The notes: generated from the sequence alone by a model not told the origin. A stretch of DNA of 64,000 nt from Manis javanica (GCF_040802235.1 NC_133162.1:141501-205500), one strand, 5' to 3'; shown: positions 11,570 through 23,800, counted from the stretch's first letter. Program-made: numbers and translations.

Positions 11570-12720
11570 TAGCTGCTGACTGATCATAGTGGTGGGCACT
11601 GAATATTGGGGTGGCTGTGACAATCCTTAAAATAAGACAACCTTAAAGTTTGCTGCACAGATTGGCTCTTCCTTTCATAAATAATTTCTCTGTAGCATGT
11701 GATGCAATTTGACAGCATTTTACCCACAGTAGAACTTCTTTCAAAATTAGAGGCAGTCCTCTCAGACCCTGCCACTGCTTTATCAACTAAGTTTATGAAA
11801 ATTCTAAATCCTTTGTGGTATTTTCAACAATCCTCACAGCATCTTCACCAAGAACAGACTCTATTTCAAGAAACCGCTTTCTTTGCTCATCCGTAAGAGG
11901 CAGCTGCTTATCTGTTTTACCGTGAGATGCAGCCATTCAGCCCCATCTTCAGGCTCCACTTATAAATCTAGTTCTCTTGCTCTTTCCACCACATCTGTGG
12001 TCATGTCCCCCCTCTGAAGTCTTGAACCATCAAAGTCAATTGGAATCAATTTCAAAGTTTGGAATCAATTTCTTCTAAATGCTTGTTCATGTCGATATTT
12101 TGACCTCTTCCCATGAATCATGAATGTTCTTCATGGCATGCAGAATGGTGAATTCTTTCCAGGAGGTTTTCAGTTTCCTTTTCCCAGACCAGAGGAACCA
12201 CCATCTATGGCAGCTACAGCCTTACTAAAGGTATTTCCTAAATAGTAAGACTTTAAAGTCAAAGTGACTTCTTGATCCATGGGCTGTTGAGTGGATATTA
12301 AGTTACGTGTGAACACAACATTCATTTCATTACACATCTCCATCAGAGCTCCTGGGTGACCAGGTGCCTTGTCAATGAGCAGTAATATTTCCAAAGGAAC
12401 ATTTTTTCTGAACAGGTCTTAACAGTGGGCTTAAAATATCTAGTAAAACAAGTTATGAATGGATGTGCTGTCATCCCGGCTTTGTGGTTCCATTTATAGA
12501 GCACAGGCAGAGTACATTTAGCACAACTCTGAAGGGCCCTAGGATTTCCAGAATGGTCAGTGACCATTGCCTTCAACTGAAATTCAACAGCTGCATTTGC
12601 CCTGACAAGAGAGTTGGCTCATCCTTTGAAGCCGTGAAGCCAGAACTGACTTCCCCTCTGTAGTTATGAAAGTCCTAGATGGCATCTTCTTCCAATAAAA
12701 GGCTGTTTCATCTACATTAA
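11570..12720 (-). pseudogene. Tigger transposase pseudogene, C-terminal two-thirds
   Basis: Minus-strand frames at 12343-12576, 12170-12394 and 11584-11775 carry recognisable Tigger transposase pieces. These include the catalytic DDE segment LLLIDKAPGHP, the STQQPMDQ-like block, and the conserved end [13 protein letters not shown] followed by CYREI. They lie in different frames with stops between, so no protein is possible. In active relatives this is a DDE nuclease that cuts and pastes the element at TA sites. The N-terminal coding third lies beyond the L1, at 15850-16420. Confidence 0.85.
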
Positions 12721-12723
12721 AAA

Positions 12724-12735
12724 TCTGTTTTTTAG
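12724..12735 (+). repeat. Left target-site duplication of inserted L1
   Basis: TCTGTTTTTTAG at 12724-12735 matches TCTGTTGTTTAG at 15839-15850 with one difference. The pair flanks the L1 and is original Tigger sequence. Confidence 0.75.
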
Positions 12736-13552
12736 GAGAGGAGCCAAGATGGCGGCGTGAGTAGAGCAGCAGAAATCTCCCCCCAAAACCATAAATATTT
12801 TTGAAAATACAACAAATACAGCTATCCCTAAAAGAGAGACCAGAAGATTCAGGACAACAGCCAGACTACATCTACACTTGTGAGTACCCAGCAGCCTTGC
12901 CAAGGGGGTAAGATACAAGATGCGGCCCAGCGGGACCCCAGCACCCCTCACCCCAGCTCCTGGTGGGAGAGGAGTCAGAGTGGGGAAGGGAGAGGGAGCC
13001 CAGACTGCTAAACAACCAGCCCTAGCCATCCACACCGCACCAGAGCGCAGACACACAGTGTGTGGTGTGTTGGATACTAGGGAAACAGGACACTAAGACC
13101 TGTGAGCAGGTCCCCGCAGCCGGCACCCCTGGGACAAAGAAAAGCAAGTGCTTTTTTGAAAGTCTTAAAGGGACAGGGACCCCACAGCTGGACAGAAGCA
13201 TCACGGGACAGTAAGCCCAGCAGTTGGAATCCCACGGAACTCTGGGTGCCCTAACCCCCTGGGCAGCAGCGTAGCTCGGAGGCTCCTCATGGCAATAAAC
13301 AGCCTCCTGCCCATTTCCCCTCCAATGTGGCTCCACCATAGTGGAGCAGCAGCCTGAGGCTGGCCATGCCCACAGCAACTGCGGAGCTCCACAGCGGCCG
13401 GGCAAGAATCAGAAACCCCATCTGTGCCCAGCTGCCCAGCACAAGCCACTAGGAGTCGCTGTTCTCCTAGGAGAGAAAGGCCACAAACCAGCACGAAGGG
13501 ACATTCTCCCAGCCGACACATATGCCAGCTCCCCACAACTACCTGTATCATC

Positions 13553-14403
13553 ATGAAAAGGCAGAAGAATTTAATACAAACCAGACTAACCCAGATATCC
13601 TCCCCTGAGAAGGAATCTGGGGAGATAGACCTAACCAATCTCCCTAAAAAAGAATTAAAAATAAAGGTCATAACCATGCTGATAGAACTGCAGAGAAATA
13701 TGCAAGAGCTAAGGGATGATGTCCGGAAGGAGATTACAGAAATGAAACAATCTCTGGAAGGACTTATAAGCAGAATGGATAAGATGCAAAAGGCCATTGA
13801 TGGAATAGAAACCAGAGAACAGGAATGCATAGAAGCTGACACAGAGAGAGAGATAAAAGGATCTCCAGGAATAAAAGAATATTAGAACTGTGTGACCAAT
13901 CCTAAAGGAACAATATCTGCATTATAGGGATACCAGAAGAAGAAGAGAGAGAAAAAGGGATAGAAAGTGTACAGCAATTATTTCTTCAAATAAATTTCCC
14001 CAAACTGGGGGAAAAAATAATCAATCAGACCACAGAAGTACACAGAACTCCCAACAGAAGGGACCCAAGGAGGACAACACCAAGACACATAGTAATTAAA
14101 ATGGCAAAGATCAAGGACAAGGACAGAGTTTCAAAGGCAGCTAGAGAGAGGAAAAGGTCACCTACAAAGGAAAACCCATCAGGCTGTCATCAGACTTCTC
14201 AACAGAAACCTTAAAAGCCAGAAGAGAAATGGCATGATATATTTAATGCAATGAAACAGAAGGGCCTTGAACCAAGAATACTGTATCCAGCATGATTATC
14301 ATTTAAATATGAAGGAGGGATTAAACAATTCCCAGACAAGCAAAAGTTGAGAGAATTTGCCTCCCACAAACCACCCCTACAGGGTATTTTAGAGGGACTG
14401 CTC
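13553..14403 (+). pseudogene. L1 ORF1 remnant
   Basis: The ATG at 13553 opens MKRQKN and a Lys/Glu-rich coiled-coil region, with MLIELQRNMQELRDD-like and ISRMDKMQKAIDGIE-like heptads. The frame breaks near 13870 through indels. The RNA-recognition part follows in other frames (a GIPEEEE-like phrase near 13930), then the C-terminal end up to the TAG at about 14403. ORF1p is the trimeric RNA chaperone of the L1 particle. A TGA at 14293-14295 sits at the same codon as the stop in the full-length copy. Confidence 0.8.
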
Positions 14404-14720
14404 TAGATGGGAGCACTCCTAAGACTAAATAAATGTCACCAGAGAAAATAAAATCACAGCAAAGAAAGCAGACCAACAAAATACTAACTAAAGGCAAAAA
14501 AATATAATCAACTACCCACAAAAGCAGTTAAAGGAAACACAAAAGAGCACAGAATAAAACAACCAACGTATAAAGAATAGAGAAGGAGGAATAAGAAGGG
14601 AGAGAAATAAAGAATCACCAGACAGTGTTTATAATAGCTCAATAAGTGAGTTAAGTTAGACAGTAAGATACTAAAGAAGATAACCTTGAACCTTTGGTAA
14701 CCACAAATCTAAAGCCTTCA

Positions 14721-15265
14721 ATGGCAATAAGTACATATCTTTCAATGTAAATGGACTGAATCCACCAATCAAAAGACACAGAGAAACAGACTGGATAAAA
14801 AAGCAAGACCCACCTATATGCTGCTTACAAGAGACTCACCTCAAACTCAAAGACATCCATAGACTAAAAGTCAAGGGATGGAAAAAGATATTTCATGCAA
14901 ACAACAGGGAGAGAAAAGCAGGTGTTGCAGTACTAGTATCAGACAACATAGACTTCAAAACAAAGAAAGTAACAAGGGATAAAGAAGGACATTACATAAT
15001 GATAAAGGGCTCAGTCCAACAAGAGGATATAACCATTATACATATATATGCACCCAACACAGGAGCACCGACATATGTGAAACAAATACTAACAGAACTA
15101 AAGGAGGAAATGGAATGCAATGCATTCATTTTAGGAGACTTCAACACACCACTCACTCCAAAGGATAGATCCACCAGACAGAAAATAAGTAAGGACACAG
15201 AGGCACTGAACAACACACTAGAACAGGTGGACCTAATAGACATTTACAGAACTATAAATCCAAAA
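14721..15265 (+). pseudogene. L1 ORF2 endonuclease-domain remnant
   Basis: The ATG at 14721 gives the usual MAI-TYLS start followed by the apurinic endonuclease-like domain. The LQETH motif and GDFNTP motif are recognisable, the latter at about 15140. At least one frameshift separates the start from the later frame (14999-15304). The coding sequence then jumps to the extreme C-terminus of ORF2 with no reverse transcriptase between, so it cannot retrotranspose. Confidence 0.8.
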
Positions 15266-15838
15266 GCCACAATTTACAATAGCCAAGACATGGAAGCATC
15301 CTAAGTGTCTGTCAGTAGATGAATGGATAAAGAAGATGTGATATATATACACAATGGAATATTATTCAGCCATAAGAAGAAAACAAACCCTACCATTTGC
15401 AACAACATGGATGGAGCTAGAGGGTATTGTGCTCAGTGAAATAAGCCAGGTGGAGAAAGACAAGTACCAAATGATTTCACTCATCTGTGGAGTATAAGAA
15501 CAAAGAATAAACTGAAGGAACAAAACAGCAGCAGAATCACAGAACCCAAGAATGGACTAACAGTTACCAAAGGGAAAGGGACTGGGGAGGATGGGTGGGA
15601 AGGGCGGGATAAGGGTGGGGAAGAAGAAAGGGGGCCTTACGATTAGCATGTATAATGTAGGGGGGCACGGGGAGGGCTGTGCAACACAGAGAAGACAAGT
15701 AGTGATTCTACAACATCTTACTACGCTGATGGACAGTGACTGTAATGGGGTTTGTGCAGGGGACTTGGTGAAGGGGGGACCCTAGTAAACATAAGTTCTT
15801 CATGTAATTGTAGATTAATGACAACAAAATAAAAAATG

Positions 15839-16790
15839 TCTGTTGTTTAGTGTAGCCACCTTCATTAATGATCTCAGATCATCTGGATAACTTGCTGTGG
15901 CTTCTACATCAGTGCTTACTAGTCACCCTGCACTTTGGTGTTGTATAAAATGGCTTATTTCCTTAAACCTCATGAACCAGCCTCTGCTAGCTTCCAACTT
16001 TTCTTCTGCAGCCTTGTCACCTCTCTCGGCCTTCAGGGAACTGAAGAGAATCAGGGCCTTGCTCTGGATGAGACTGTGGTTCAAGGGAATGTAGGGCTGG
16101 CTTGATCTTCTACCCAGACCACCGAAACTTTCTCCTTATCAGCCACGAGGTTGTTTCACTTTCTTATCATTCATGTGTTCACTGGAGGAGCACTTTTTAA
16201 TTTCCATCAGGAGCTTCTCCTTTGTATCCACAACTTGGCTAACTTTAGTGCAAAAGGCCTGGCTTTTGGCCTATCTTGGCTTTCAGCCTTCCTTGATAAG
16301 CCTAGGCATTTCTAGCTTTTGATTTAAAGTGAGAGAAATGGGATTCTTCTTTTCCTGTGGACACATAGAGGCTGTTGCAGTGCTATTAAGTGGCCTGATT
16401 TCAGTATTGTTGTGTCTCAGAGATGCCTGAGGAGAAGAAGAGAGAGAGGAAATGGATAGTCAGTGGAGCAGTCAGAACAAACCCAATATTTATTGATTAA
16501 GTTTGCTTGTTTATATGGCAAGGTTCATGGCACCCCAAACAATTACAATAGTAAGATCAAGGATTGCATGATCACAGATCACCATGAAAAGTACTGTAAC
16601 AATGAAAAAGTTTGAAATATTGTGAGAATTACCAAAATGTGACACAGAGACATGAAGTGAGCAAATGCTCTTGGAAAAGGGGCACTAATAGATTTGCTCC
16701 ACCTACCATTGTGAAAAACCTTCAATTTGTAAAAAGTGAAGTATCCAGAAAGTGCAATACAGTGAAGTGCAACAGAAAAGGGTTGCACTT
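15839..16790 (-). mobile_element. Tigger1-type transposon, 5' coding part and right end
   Basis: Continues the element split at 12735, beginning with 'gtgtagccaccttcattaat', the direct continuation of the left half. It covers the N-terminal third of the transposase on the minus strand (to about 16420), the non-coding 5' region ('tgtgtctcagagatgcctga', 'aaatattgtgagaattacca') and a diverged right terminus near 16750-16790. The transposase start codon position (about 16373-16375) is mutated, reading ACA instead of ATG. Terminal inverted repeats are too eroded to define a TA duplication. Confidence 0.82.
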
Positions 16791-17099
16791 TCTTTCCTTT
16801 ACTACATTGTTTACGTGTTGGTGGAGGTGGTGAGTGTTCTCAGGACACATGTCAGTGAGACCCCTCTCTCTTTATATGCACATATATACAAAGAGTAGGT
16901 AGCTGCTATACTGATTGTGTCGTATTTGACAGTTAAATGTATTCCCCAGTGCTTCCTTTTGCTTTATTCCCAAGACCTGGGGAAGGAGGAGTCCAGCTGG
17001 GCTCTGTCAGTTTCCACACTTACATGTCTTCCTCAGTCAACTGTGGTCTGCCTTGCACCTTCCCTCCACTGGACCTGTTTGGGCAAAGACCACTAATTA
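16791..17099. other. No feature recognised
   Basis: Short non-coding stretch after the Tigger right end. Nothing recognised. Confidence 0.4.
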
Positions 17100-17650
17100 C
17101 CATGACATTACTAAAGCAGCTTCTTGTCAATTCTCCCCTGATCAGGAAAATGTGACCCATGCACAGGAAAAAAAAGCACACAATAGAAACTGTGCAGGTC
17201 CTGCTGTTGGGCTTAGCAGACAAACACTTCAAAGAAGCTGCATAAATATGTTCAGAGAATAAAAGGAAACCATGTAGGAAGAATTAAGGAAGGCATGACA
17301 AGGTCACATTAGATACAGAAGATCAAAGACAGAAATTATTTTTAAAAGAACTAAATGGAAATGTTGTAATTAGAAATATAATAATTGAAATGTGAAAGGC
17401 ACTAGAAGGACTGAACCATATAAATGAACCAGAGGAGAAACAACTAGTGAACTTGCACACAGACTGATAGAAATTAAGCAATCTGTAGAACAGAGAGGAA
17501 AAGAATGACAAAAAATGAACAGATCGCCAGAGATATATGGAACCAACAGCATTAAACATATCAAGGTGTGCACAATGGGAAACTAGAAGAGGAGAGGAAG
17601 AACGGACAGAAGAAAGAGGTCCCAGCCTTCAGCTTTGTGGGCATGTACCT
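17100..17650 (+). mobile_element. Old L1 fragment, ORF1 region
   Basis: The + strand follows an ancient L1 ORF1 coiled-coil region: 'aaatggaaatgttgtaatta', 'gaaaggcactagaaggactg', 'gatagaaattaagcaatctg', 'caaaaaatgaacagatcgcc' and 'gtgtgcacaatggg' in the expected order. It is strongly diverged and without a frame. Confidence 0.5.
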
Positions 17651-19299
17651 CACAAGGTTCGATGGAAAAGCCTGTTCTAGCCCAGAATGTGGTGCCCACC
17701 CGCACCTCAGCCTCACTGGGTGCAGCCCCCTCCAGAACAGCTCTCCTCAGACACCTACATAGACGCCAGGACCAGCAACTTGGACATGACTGGGGCGGGA
17801 CGGGGGTGTTAAGGCAACGCCTGTGTCTGAGCTGCTCCTTGCCACTAGGAGCCTCTCACGGTCTTCTCTTCATGGTGCATTTGACGTCCTCAGTAGATCT
17901 TGAAATCATGTTTTTTTCATGTATATTGTCTTTGTGTTGTTATTTAAGGCTGTGGAGTAAATCTATTTCCTACTACTCCATTTTAACTAGAAACCAGCAT
18001 GCCTTCTTTATCAACACAGAAAAAGTGAATGATTGAATGCCTAATAGCAGTTTTGTGAGGCACTGAGCACACTAGTATATTTTCATATTGATTCTGTATT
18101 TTTTCTTACATTTTGAGACAGTGAACCTGAGTTCCGGCAGAGAATAAGACATGAGCCCTATGGTCTCTCTGGCTAAATGCCTGGGAAGCTATTTGGGCGA
18201 AACTGACAAGTGATTCTAAAACTCACGTGGCAGTTCCCACTATAGTGCTGGATTTGCTGGCCAGACCGTGACCATTTGAATATCAGAAAGAATCTCAACT
18301 TTAATGTGTTGGGACAAATGCAGTCTACGGAAATCCTTTCATATTCATAATGAGACTCAAGAAGCAAAATGTTGTATTCGGCAAGCAAAAGATAGTTATA
18401 GTATAAAAGGGTGGCTGAAACGAGACAAGTGTGACTTTTAAGGTAGCTTTATTTCATAGGGATTTAGATATACAAGAGTTTTCCACAGCCAGATGTGCCA
18501 AACAGAGACCTGGAAAGCTAATGTGACCCACACTATGTCTATGTGTCTGCAGTGAGGCCAAGACGTCCAGACCTGATGGGGGCAGGAGTTGTGCTGACAT
18601 CACATATCACATGTAGCTTGTCACACAGGGCAGTCATGGAGCACAAAACCACCTGCCAGGGCCAGGAAGACAGTGAGCCCCTGGCAAGAAGCTCCCCAAG
18701 GAATAGGCTGGGTGCGTGGGCCTGAACGTCCTGGGCATTGCCATCAGACCCAGGTCCGAAAAATCAGACGGTGGGTAGCTCAGAATGGCGACACTTCTGG
18801 TTGCTAAGGGTAGTTTTCCTTTTCAAGACTACTCAATGAATGAAGCCCCTGATAAATATGAAATAAAATGGAAAAGATGAAAAGGCAACCATACCTATGA
18901 AACCAAGAATCTTACAGCAGGTTCAAGTATGATGCAGCATGTGTGTCATCACTGTGACAATTTGCCCATGTTTTATTGCTTCTGTGGCCTGAGACACTTA
19001 AACATACACATTTAAATGCACCTGTATTTGTGCTTTAGCAAACAGTGGGATTTGATAAAATGAGTCTAAGAAATATTTTAATAGTGAAGAGAAATGAATG
19101 TGCGAATGGTTATTCTATTACTGTGCAAGCATTGCTTCAAGGCTTAGCAAACGTTTAAGGTTGATGAATCACTTTTAAATAAAGTACAAAGAGTGACCAC
19201 TTTTGACATATGGAGCCCTTTGGACAACCATGAGGGGGATTTCTCAGGCTGCGGTCCCATTGCTTCTGAAGTTCAGGCCTTTTGCATCCTCTTCATGAG
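17651..19299. other. No gene recognised
   Basis: Non-coding sequence downstream of the first olfactory receptor. A 133-codon frame at 17635-18036 has no recognisable similarity. No RNA gene seen. Confidence 0.45.
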
Positions 19300-20229
19300 T
19301 CACTTGGTGAAGAACAGCAAGAGTTTTCTAAGGGATGCTTTGAATTCCTTGTTTCTCAGGGTGTAAATAAGGGGGTTGAGACTGGGAGTCACAATGGTAT
19401 ACAGAACGGCAATAGCCTTGTCCAGGAGCCCAGCAGACCCCAGGCCCGGGCGGATGTAGGTGTAGAGGACGGTGGAGTAGTACACGGAGACCACCACGAG
19501 GTGGGAGGAGCAGGTGGAGAAGGCCCTCCGCTTGCCCTCTGCTGAGCGGATACGCAGGATGCTGGCGATGATGAAGCCGTAGGAAGTCATGGTGAGCAGG
19601 AAGTTCATCCCAGAGCAGAATATGTCAGCGACCATGGTCGTCACATTGTTAATGAAAGTCGGGCTGCAGGAGAGCAGCAGCACCGGTGGGATCTCACAGA
19701 AGAAGTGTGCAATTATATGGGGGCCGCAGAAGGACAGACGCAGCACCAGGCCCGTGAGCACTAAGGCAGTGAGTGTCCCTGTGGTCCACACGAAGATGGC
19801 CAGGGAGAGGCAGACCCTCCCGCTCATCAGGGCGCCATAATGCAGAGGGCGGCAGATGGCCAGGTAGCGGTCGTAGGCCATGGCGGTGAAGAGAAGCAGC
19901 TCCGAGCTCAGCGACCAGGTGAAGAAGAACATCTGGCTGAGGCAGCCCCAGAAGGTGATGGTGCTCTCACCGACCAGGCTCTGCAGGACCTTGGGGAGGA
20001 TGGACAGGGTGCAGATCATGTCCAGCATGGCCAGGTTGACCAGGAAGAAGTACATGGGGGTGTGGAGGTTGGGGCTGCAGCGGATGGCGGCAATAATCAG
20101 CCCATTGCCAGCTAGGGCCACGGCAAACAGGGCCAAGAAGAGACAGAAGAGGGCAGCCCGGAGCCAGGGGTCGTCGGTGAAGCTCTGCAGGGTGAAGAGG
20201 GTCACAGCGGTCTGGTTCCCAGACGCCAT
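19300..20229 (-). CDS. Olfactory receptor, class II, family 13-like (intact)
   Basis: An intact single-exon, 309-residue seven-transmembrane odorant receptor. ORs sit in the cilia of olfactory neurons and signal through Golf and adenylyl cyclase. Visible hallmarks: an N-glycosylation site NQT at residues 5-7, GN in TM1 (41-42), LHTPMYFFLVNL (55-66), the TM2-TM3 loop cysteine C96, MAYDRYLAIC at the end of TM3 (117-126), SYGFI in TM5 (216-220), KRRAFSTCSSH before TM6 (233-243) and P-LNPLIYTLRN in TM7 (282-293). The ATG at 20229 gives the usual short N-terminus. A possible 5' UTR splice acceptor (AG at 20249-20250) lies about 20 bases upstream. The ICT-SI-PK phrase after TM2 and FTWSL in TM3 point to family 13 (OR13G-like), but orthology is unproven. 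Confidence 0.95.
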   Translation of the reverse strand: MASGNQTAVTLFTLQSFTDDPWLRAALFCLFLALFAVALAGNGLIIAAIRCSPNLHTPMYFFLVNLAMLDMICTLSILPKVLQSLVGESTITFWGCLSQMFFFTWSLSSELLLFTAMAYDRYLAICRPLHYGALMSGRVCLSLAIFVWTTGTLTALVLTGLVLRLSFCGPHIIAHFFCEIPPVLLLSCSPTFINNVTTMVADIFCSGMNFLLTMTSYGFIIASILRIRSAEGKRRAFSTCSSHLVVVSVYYSTVLYTYIRPGLGSAGLLDKAIAVLYTIVTPSLNPLIYTLRNKEFKASLRKLLLFFTK

Positions 20230-20399
20230 GGGGAACAGCGGATTGCGTCTGCAGGGACCCCCTTCTTCCTTGTAAGGAATGAGTGGATTTTATTTATAAC
20301 TGAAAAACTAAAAATAATTGATTACATTTAATGAGCATTCACTCTGGAAAGGAAAACAATGACATTAATGTTTTGATTTATAGTAAAATGTACTTGGAT
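20230..20399. other. OR upstream region
   Basis: AT-rich DNA upstream of the receptor. It may contain the 3' part of its first intron. No promoter element identified with confidence. Confidence 0.35.
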
Positions 20400-20860
20400 C
20401 ATTGACTTAAAGAAACAGCAACCTCCAGACTGTTTACCAAACTGGCTTCACCACTTTACATGCCCACCAGCAGCGCACGAGGGCCCCATATCCTCCACAT
20501 GCACACCAACACGTATGACCTCTTGTCCTTTTGATGACGGCTGTTCTAACAGGCGTGAGGCGGTATTTCCTTGTGGCTTTGATCTGCATTTCCCTGATGA
20601 CTAGTGATGTGGAGCACTTTGCATCATGGCCACCTGTAGGACTTCTCTGAGAAAATGTATTTTCAGGTCCTTTGCCCATTTTTAAATTGGAACATTTGGG
20701 AGGTTTTGCTGTTGTGTTGTGTGAGTTCTTTATATATTTTATATATTATCCCCTTGTCAGATATATGTTTTCCAATTATTCTCCCCTCCCACAGGCTGCC
20801 TTTATATTTTGGTTATGGTGTCTGTTCCTGTGCAGAGGCTTCAGTGAAAGGAATCACAGC
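20400..20860 (-). mobile_element. Old L1 ORF2 3' fragment
   Basis: The + strand is the reverse complement of the L1 ORF2 C-terminal region: 'tttacatgcccaccagcagc', 'ttgatctgcatttccctgat', 'gactagtgatgtggagcac', 'tcctttgcccatttttaaat' and 'ccccttgtcagatatatg'. Order and spacing match L1, and the many differences mark an old copy. Confidence 0.8.
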
Positions 20861-23800
20861 CTGCCCACAGGTATACAGGGAAGCATCTTAGGTCACTGAT
20901 AATATTGATGTTTCTAAGAACCCCCCCAAAAAAACACAAGAAAAGGGCACGAGGGTGACGAGCTGCTATTGAGGGGTTCACACTCCTGAGCCCTGTAAGG
21001 TATTTGATTTTAACCCCAGGTTACAGGCTCTGGACCAGCAGGGTGTCCAGGTAAGTCCAGGCCCCAAGGTGAACAGGCCCAGGTCGGGAGCCTCCACCCA
21101 CCCTACACAAGGGGCAGAGAAAGGTGATGCCCGGCTCATTCATGTCGGGAAGATTGTCCTGCAATGGGCACAGCCTGAAGGGGACACTAAGAGAGATGGG
21201 ACCATGGTGGCAAGATGAGCTCAAAGGAGAGTCAGGCCCAGGCCCTAGAAAGACATGGCCAGACCCACTTCCAGGGCCAGCAGGGGTTTAGGAGGAATTT
21301 CCATCCTGAAGGTAAGAGGTGCTGAGCTCATTTGCAGACTGGGGTCTCCTTGGGCTGTTGGGACACGGAGCTGGCACAGACCCCAGAGCCATATGAGCTA
21401 CCAGGGGCTCTGCACTCACCATTCTCAACCCCACCAAGGACAAGCCCTTCTCAGGAGCTGGCCCAGGGCATGCAGGCAAACATCCCGACCAGAATGCCAG
21501 GCACTGTCCACAGTGCCTCCAGGGCATACAGCTCTGCATGCTGGGAGAGGATCCCTGGCTTGCTGAGCGCCCTGTCCTGCAGGGCCCAGCCTCAGGGAGC
21601 CTCCTCCCAGAATGAATGCATTTAGCACAGGCCACTTAAATAGACAGGTGAGTCCCGGCAGCCTGCCTCGGGATTGCAGCTGCAGCCAAGCGGGTGTGCA
21701 CGCCTGCTGGGAAGTCCTCTGACTTAGTACTAGGGGCCAGGTGGGTGACGCCCACCCTCAGTGTGAGAGCAACGAGGTCCTCACCTGTCACACGGGGGGT
21801 GCGCAACAGAAGTTGGTGAATGTGAATTCAGTCACCATGGGGAGCAATGACAGCAGTGGCCGTGCAGAGAGAGCAGTCACTGGTTGCTTCCTGCAGGGTT
21901 GCTCCCAGATGCCAGAGAGTGGCAGACGGTTCACTGCCCTGGGCCAGGGGGCATTTGGAACATACGCATGAGCTCCCAGCAGCCTTCCCACATTCACCCC
22001 CTCAAACCGGGAACATCCTGGGTCGGTGCATGTGGAACAAGAAATGCCCCCAAAATAAACAGACTTCAGACGCCACTTCAACCTTCTCTGTTGCTCCCTC
22101 TCCATAAGAGCTGCGAATAAATAATTGTGCAACTGTAACCTCAGCGTGCCATTCTGCAGCTCTCCTCTCTCATGTCAGAGCAAAAAACAAAGTGTGTCAG
22201 AAGAAACAAGCAGCCAGGTCCAGCCCACACCAGGGCCTCTTCCAGGAATGGCTCCTTCATTCAGTTGTTTTCCACCTGCCAAGCCCACAGGGGCCGCAGG
22301 CCAGTTGCCTCCTGCTCCCACAGAGGCCGTGCAGACTGCCCGCAACAAACAGCCAATTGGTCTCCACACAGATCTCAGCTAGGTTACTGGTCAGAGGCCG
22401 AGTCATTTATTTGCACCCCCTGAGCCCCATGTGTGCCCAGATCAGCGTAGCCAAGTAGCAGCAAAAATACTGAGCACTCAGTTAAATTTGAATTTTAAGC
22501 AAACAGTGAGTTAATTATTAGTGCATGACTGAAGTACTGCGTGGGAAATTCTTATAGTGAACGGTACTTATTGATCCAAAATTCAGATTTAACTGGGCAC
22601 CCATATTTCCTCTGGCAGCCCTAGCCCAGACTCGACCAGGGCCAGTAGCAACCGGAGGAATGCCTAGCTCAGAGGTTCAGTGTGGGGCGGAGACCCTCCC
22701 CCGGAGGCCGACTTGAGACCCATGTCCCGACTAGAGCCCAGGCTCACACCCAGTGCCCTGGCTACCAGCACCCACCTGCAGGGACCCAGACAGGGTGCCC
22801 TGGGGCACAGGTGCGCCTCACACCCCCAAAGCAGCAGCCTAGGGTCTTACGGGGGCAGCAGCTGTGAGCAGAAAGTGGGTGCCTCCCCCAAGGTCAGCAG
22901 GGACATGCAGGGTCTTCCTTCCCAGACTCACATGCCATCCACAGGGCAGAGGCGGATGCAGGCACAGGTGACTCAGTAAGAGGGCCGGAGAGTTTGGTCA
23001 GGCGCCAGGTCGTGGGGGGGGAGTCAGCCTCCAAAAAGCAGCTGGAAGGTGATCCCTCCCTTACTCTGCTCCAGATTACGTGGCTGGAATGGGAATGACT
23101 TCTGCAATCTGTCACTGCCGTTTCTGTGCAATTGTGAGAAAGACTTTACACTCACTCTTGTTACAAACAAAATGCCCATTTGCTAAAAGATTAGAACAAG
23201 CAATGTAAACACCATGCCCCTACGTGTGCCTCCCTAGGCACTGCAGGCTGGCTTCCTGCAGAGATCCTGGGGAGGAACCTGACACAGAGAGATGGAGCCT
23301 GTGGCCCTTTCCCCCACTAGCCAGGCCTGAGCTGCAGACCCTGCTGGACAGAAGGACCAAGCCTCCCTCATGCGTGGGGTGCACACATGGTGAGAGACAA
23401 GTAAGCCCCTCCCCAACCTCAGAAGTGCTCCCAGACATTCACCAACGTCCTTCCAACACAGGAGGATCCCAGGGTCTCAGGACTCCCACAGACTCCAGGA
23501 AATGAGTGTCTGCTTTAACAATTGAAAAGGTAGAAACAAAGGTTCACCATCATTTTAAAAGTGGGTAACATTTTCAAAGGCCTTTTTTTTAACTACTGAA
23601 ACATTCCAGGTAGGTCCCTAAACAGATGGACTCTGACACCCGGATGGCAGTTGCCTGAGTGGTGCCCAAGCATCCAGCCATTAGCAGGGGGCAGAGGCTT
23701 CCTGGGAATCTCATCACACCATGCAGGCTCCAGCGTGGCCACGGTGTTGCTGCTCAGCGTCCAGAGGTGGCTGCTGACATCAGTAGCCCCAGTTTAAATG

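Larger units (their letters stand above)
11292..12735 (-). mobile_element. Tigger1-type DNA transposon, 3' coding part
   Basis: The left end carries the terminal 'accttggagacattgcc' and 'ccactgcaataaagtgaatg' motif of Tigger1, a pogo/Tc1-mariner family element. The transposase runs on the minus strand and the copy continues after an L1 insertion at 15839. Many substitutions, stops and small indels show long decay. The break occurs within the phrase TCTGTTgTTTAG, which is duplicated on both sides of the L1. Confidence 0.85.
12736..15838 (+). mobile_element. L1 with intact ends and a large internal deletion, nested in Tigger
   Basis: It starts with the L1 5' end 'gaggagccaagatggcggcg' and ends with the young-type 3' UTR and short A-rich tail before 15839. 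Order: 5' UTR (12736-13552), ORF1 remnant (from 13553), ORF2 endonuclease region (about 14721-15262), then an abrupt jump at about 15262-15270 to the C-terminal end of ORF2 and the 3' UTR. Against the near-complete copy at 43.4-49.9 kb, about 3.0 kb is missing, covering the reverse transcriptase and most of the C-terminal domain. The target duplication shows it entered the Tigger as one unit. Confidence 0.88.

Noticed and set aside
12736-15838. Internal deletion of the L1 explained by ordinary splicing
   Set aside because: The acceptor side looks plausible, but the donor side has no GT in the near-complete copy. Kept as template switching or deletion instead.
19282-20275. Plus-strand frames opposite the first olfactory receptor
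   Set aside because: They are antisense shadows of the receptor coding sequence.
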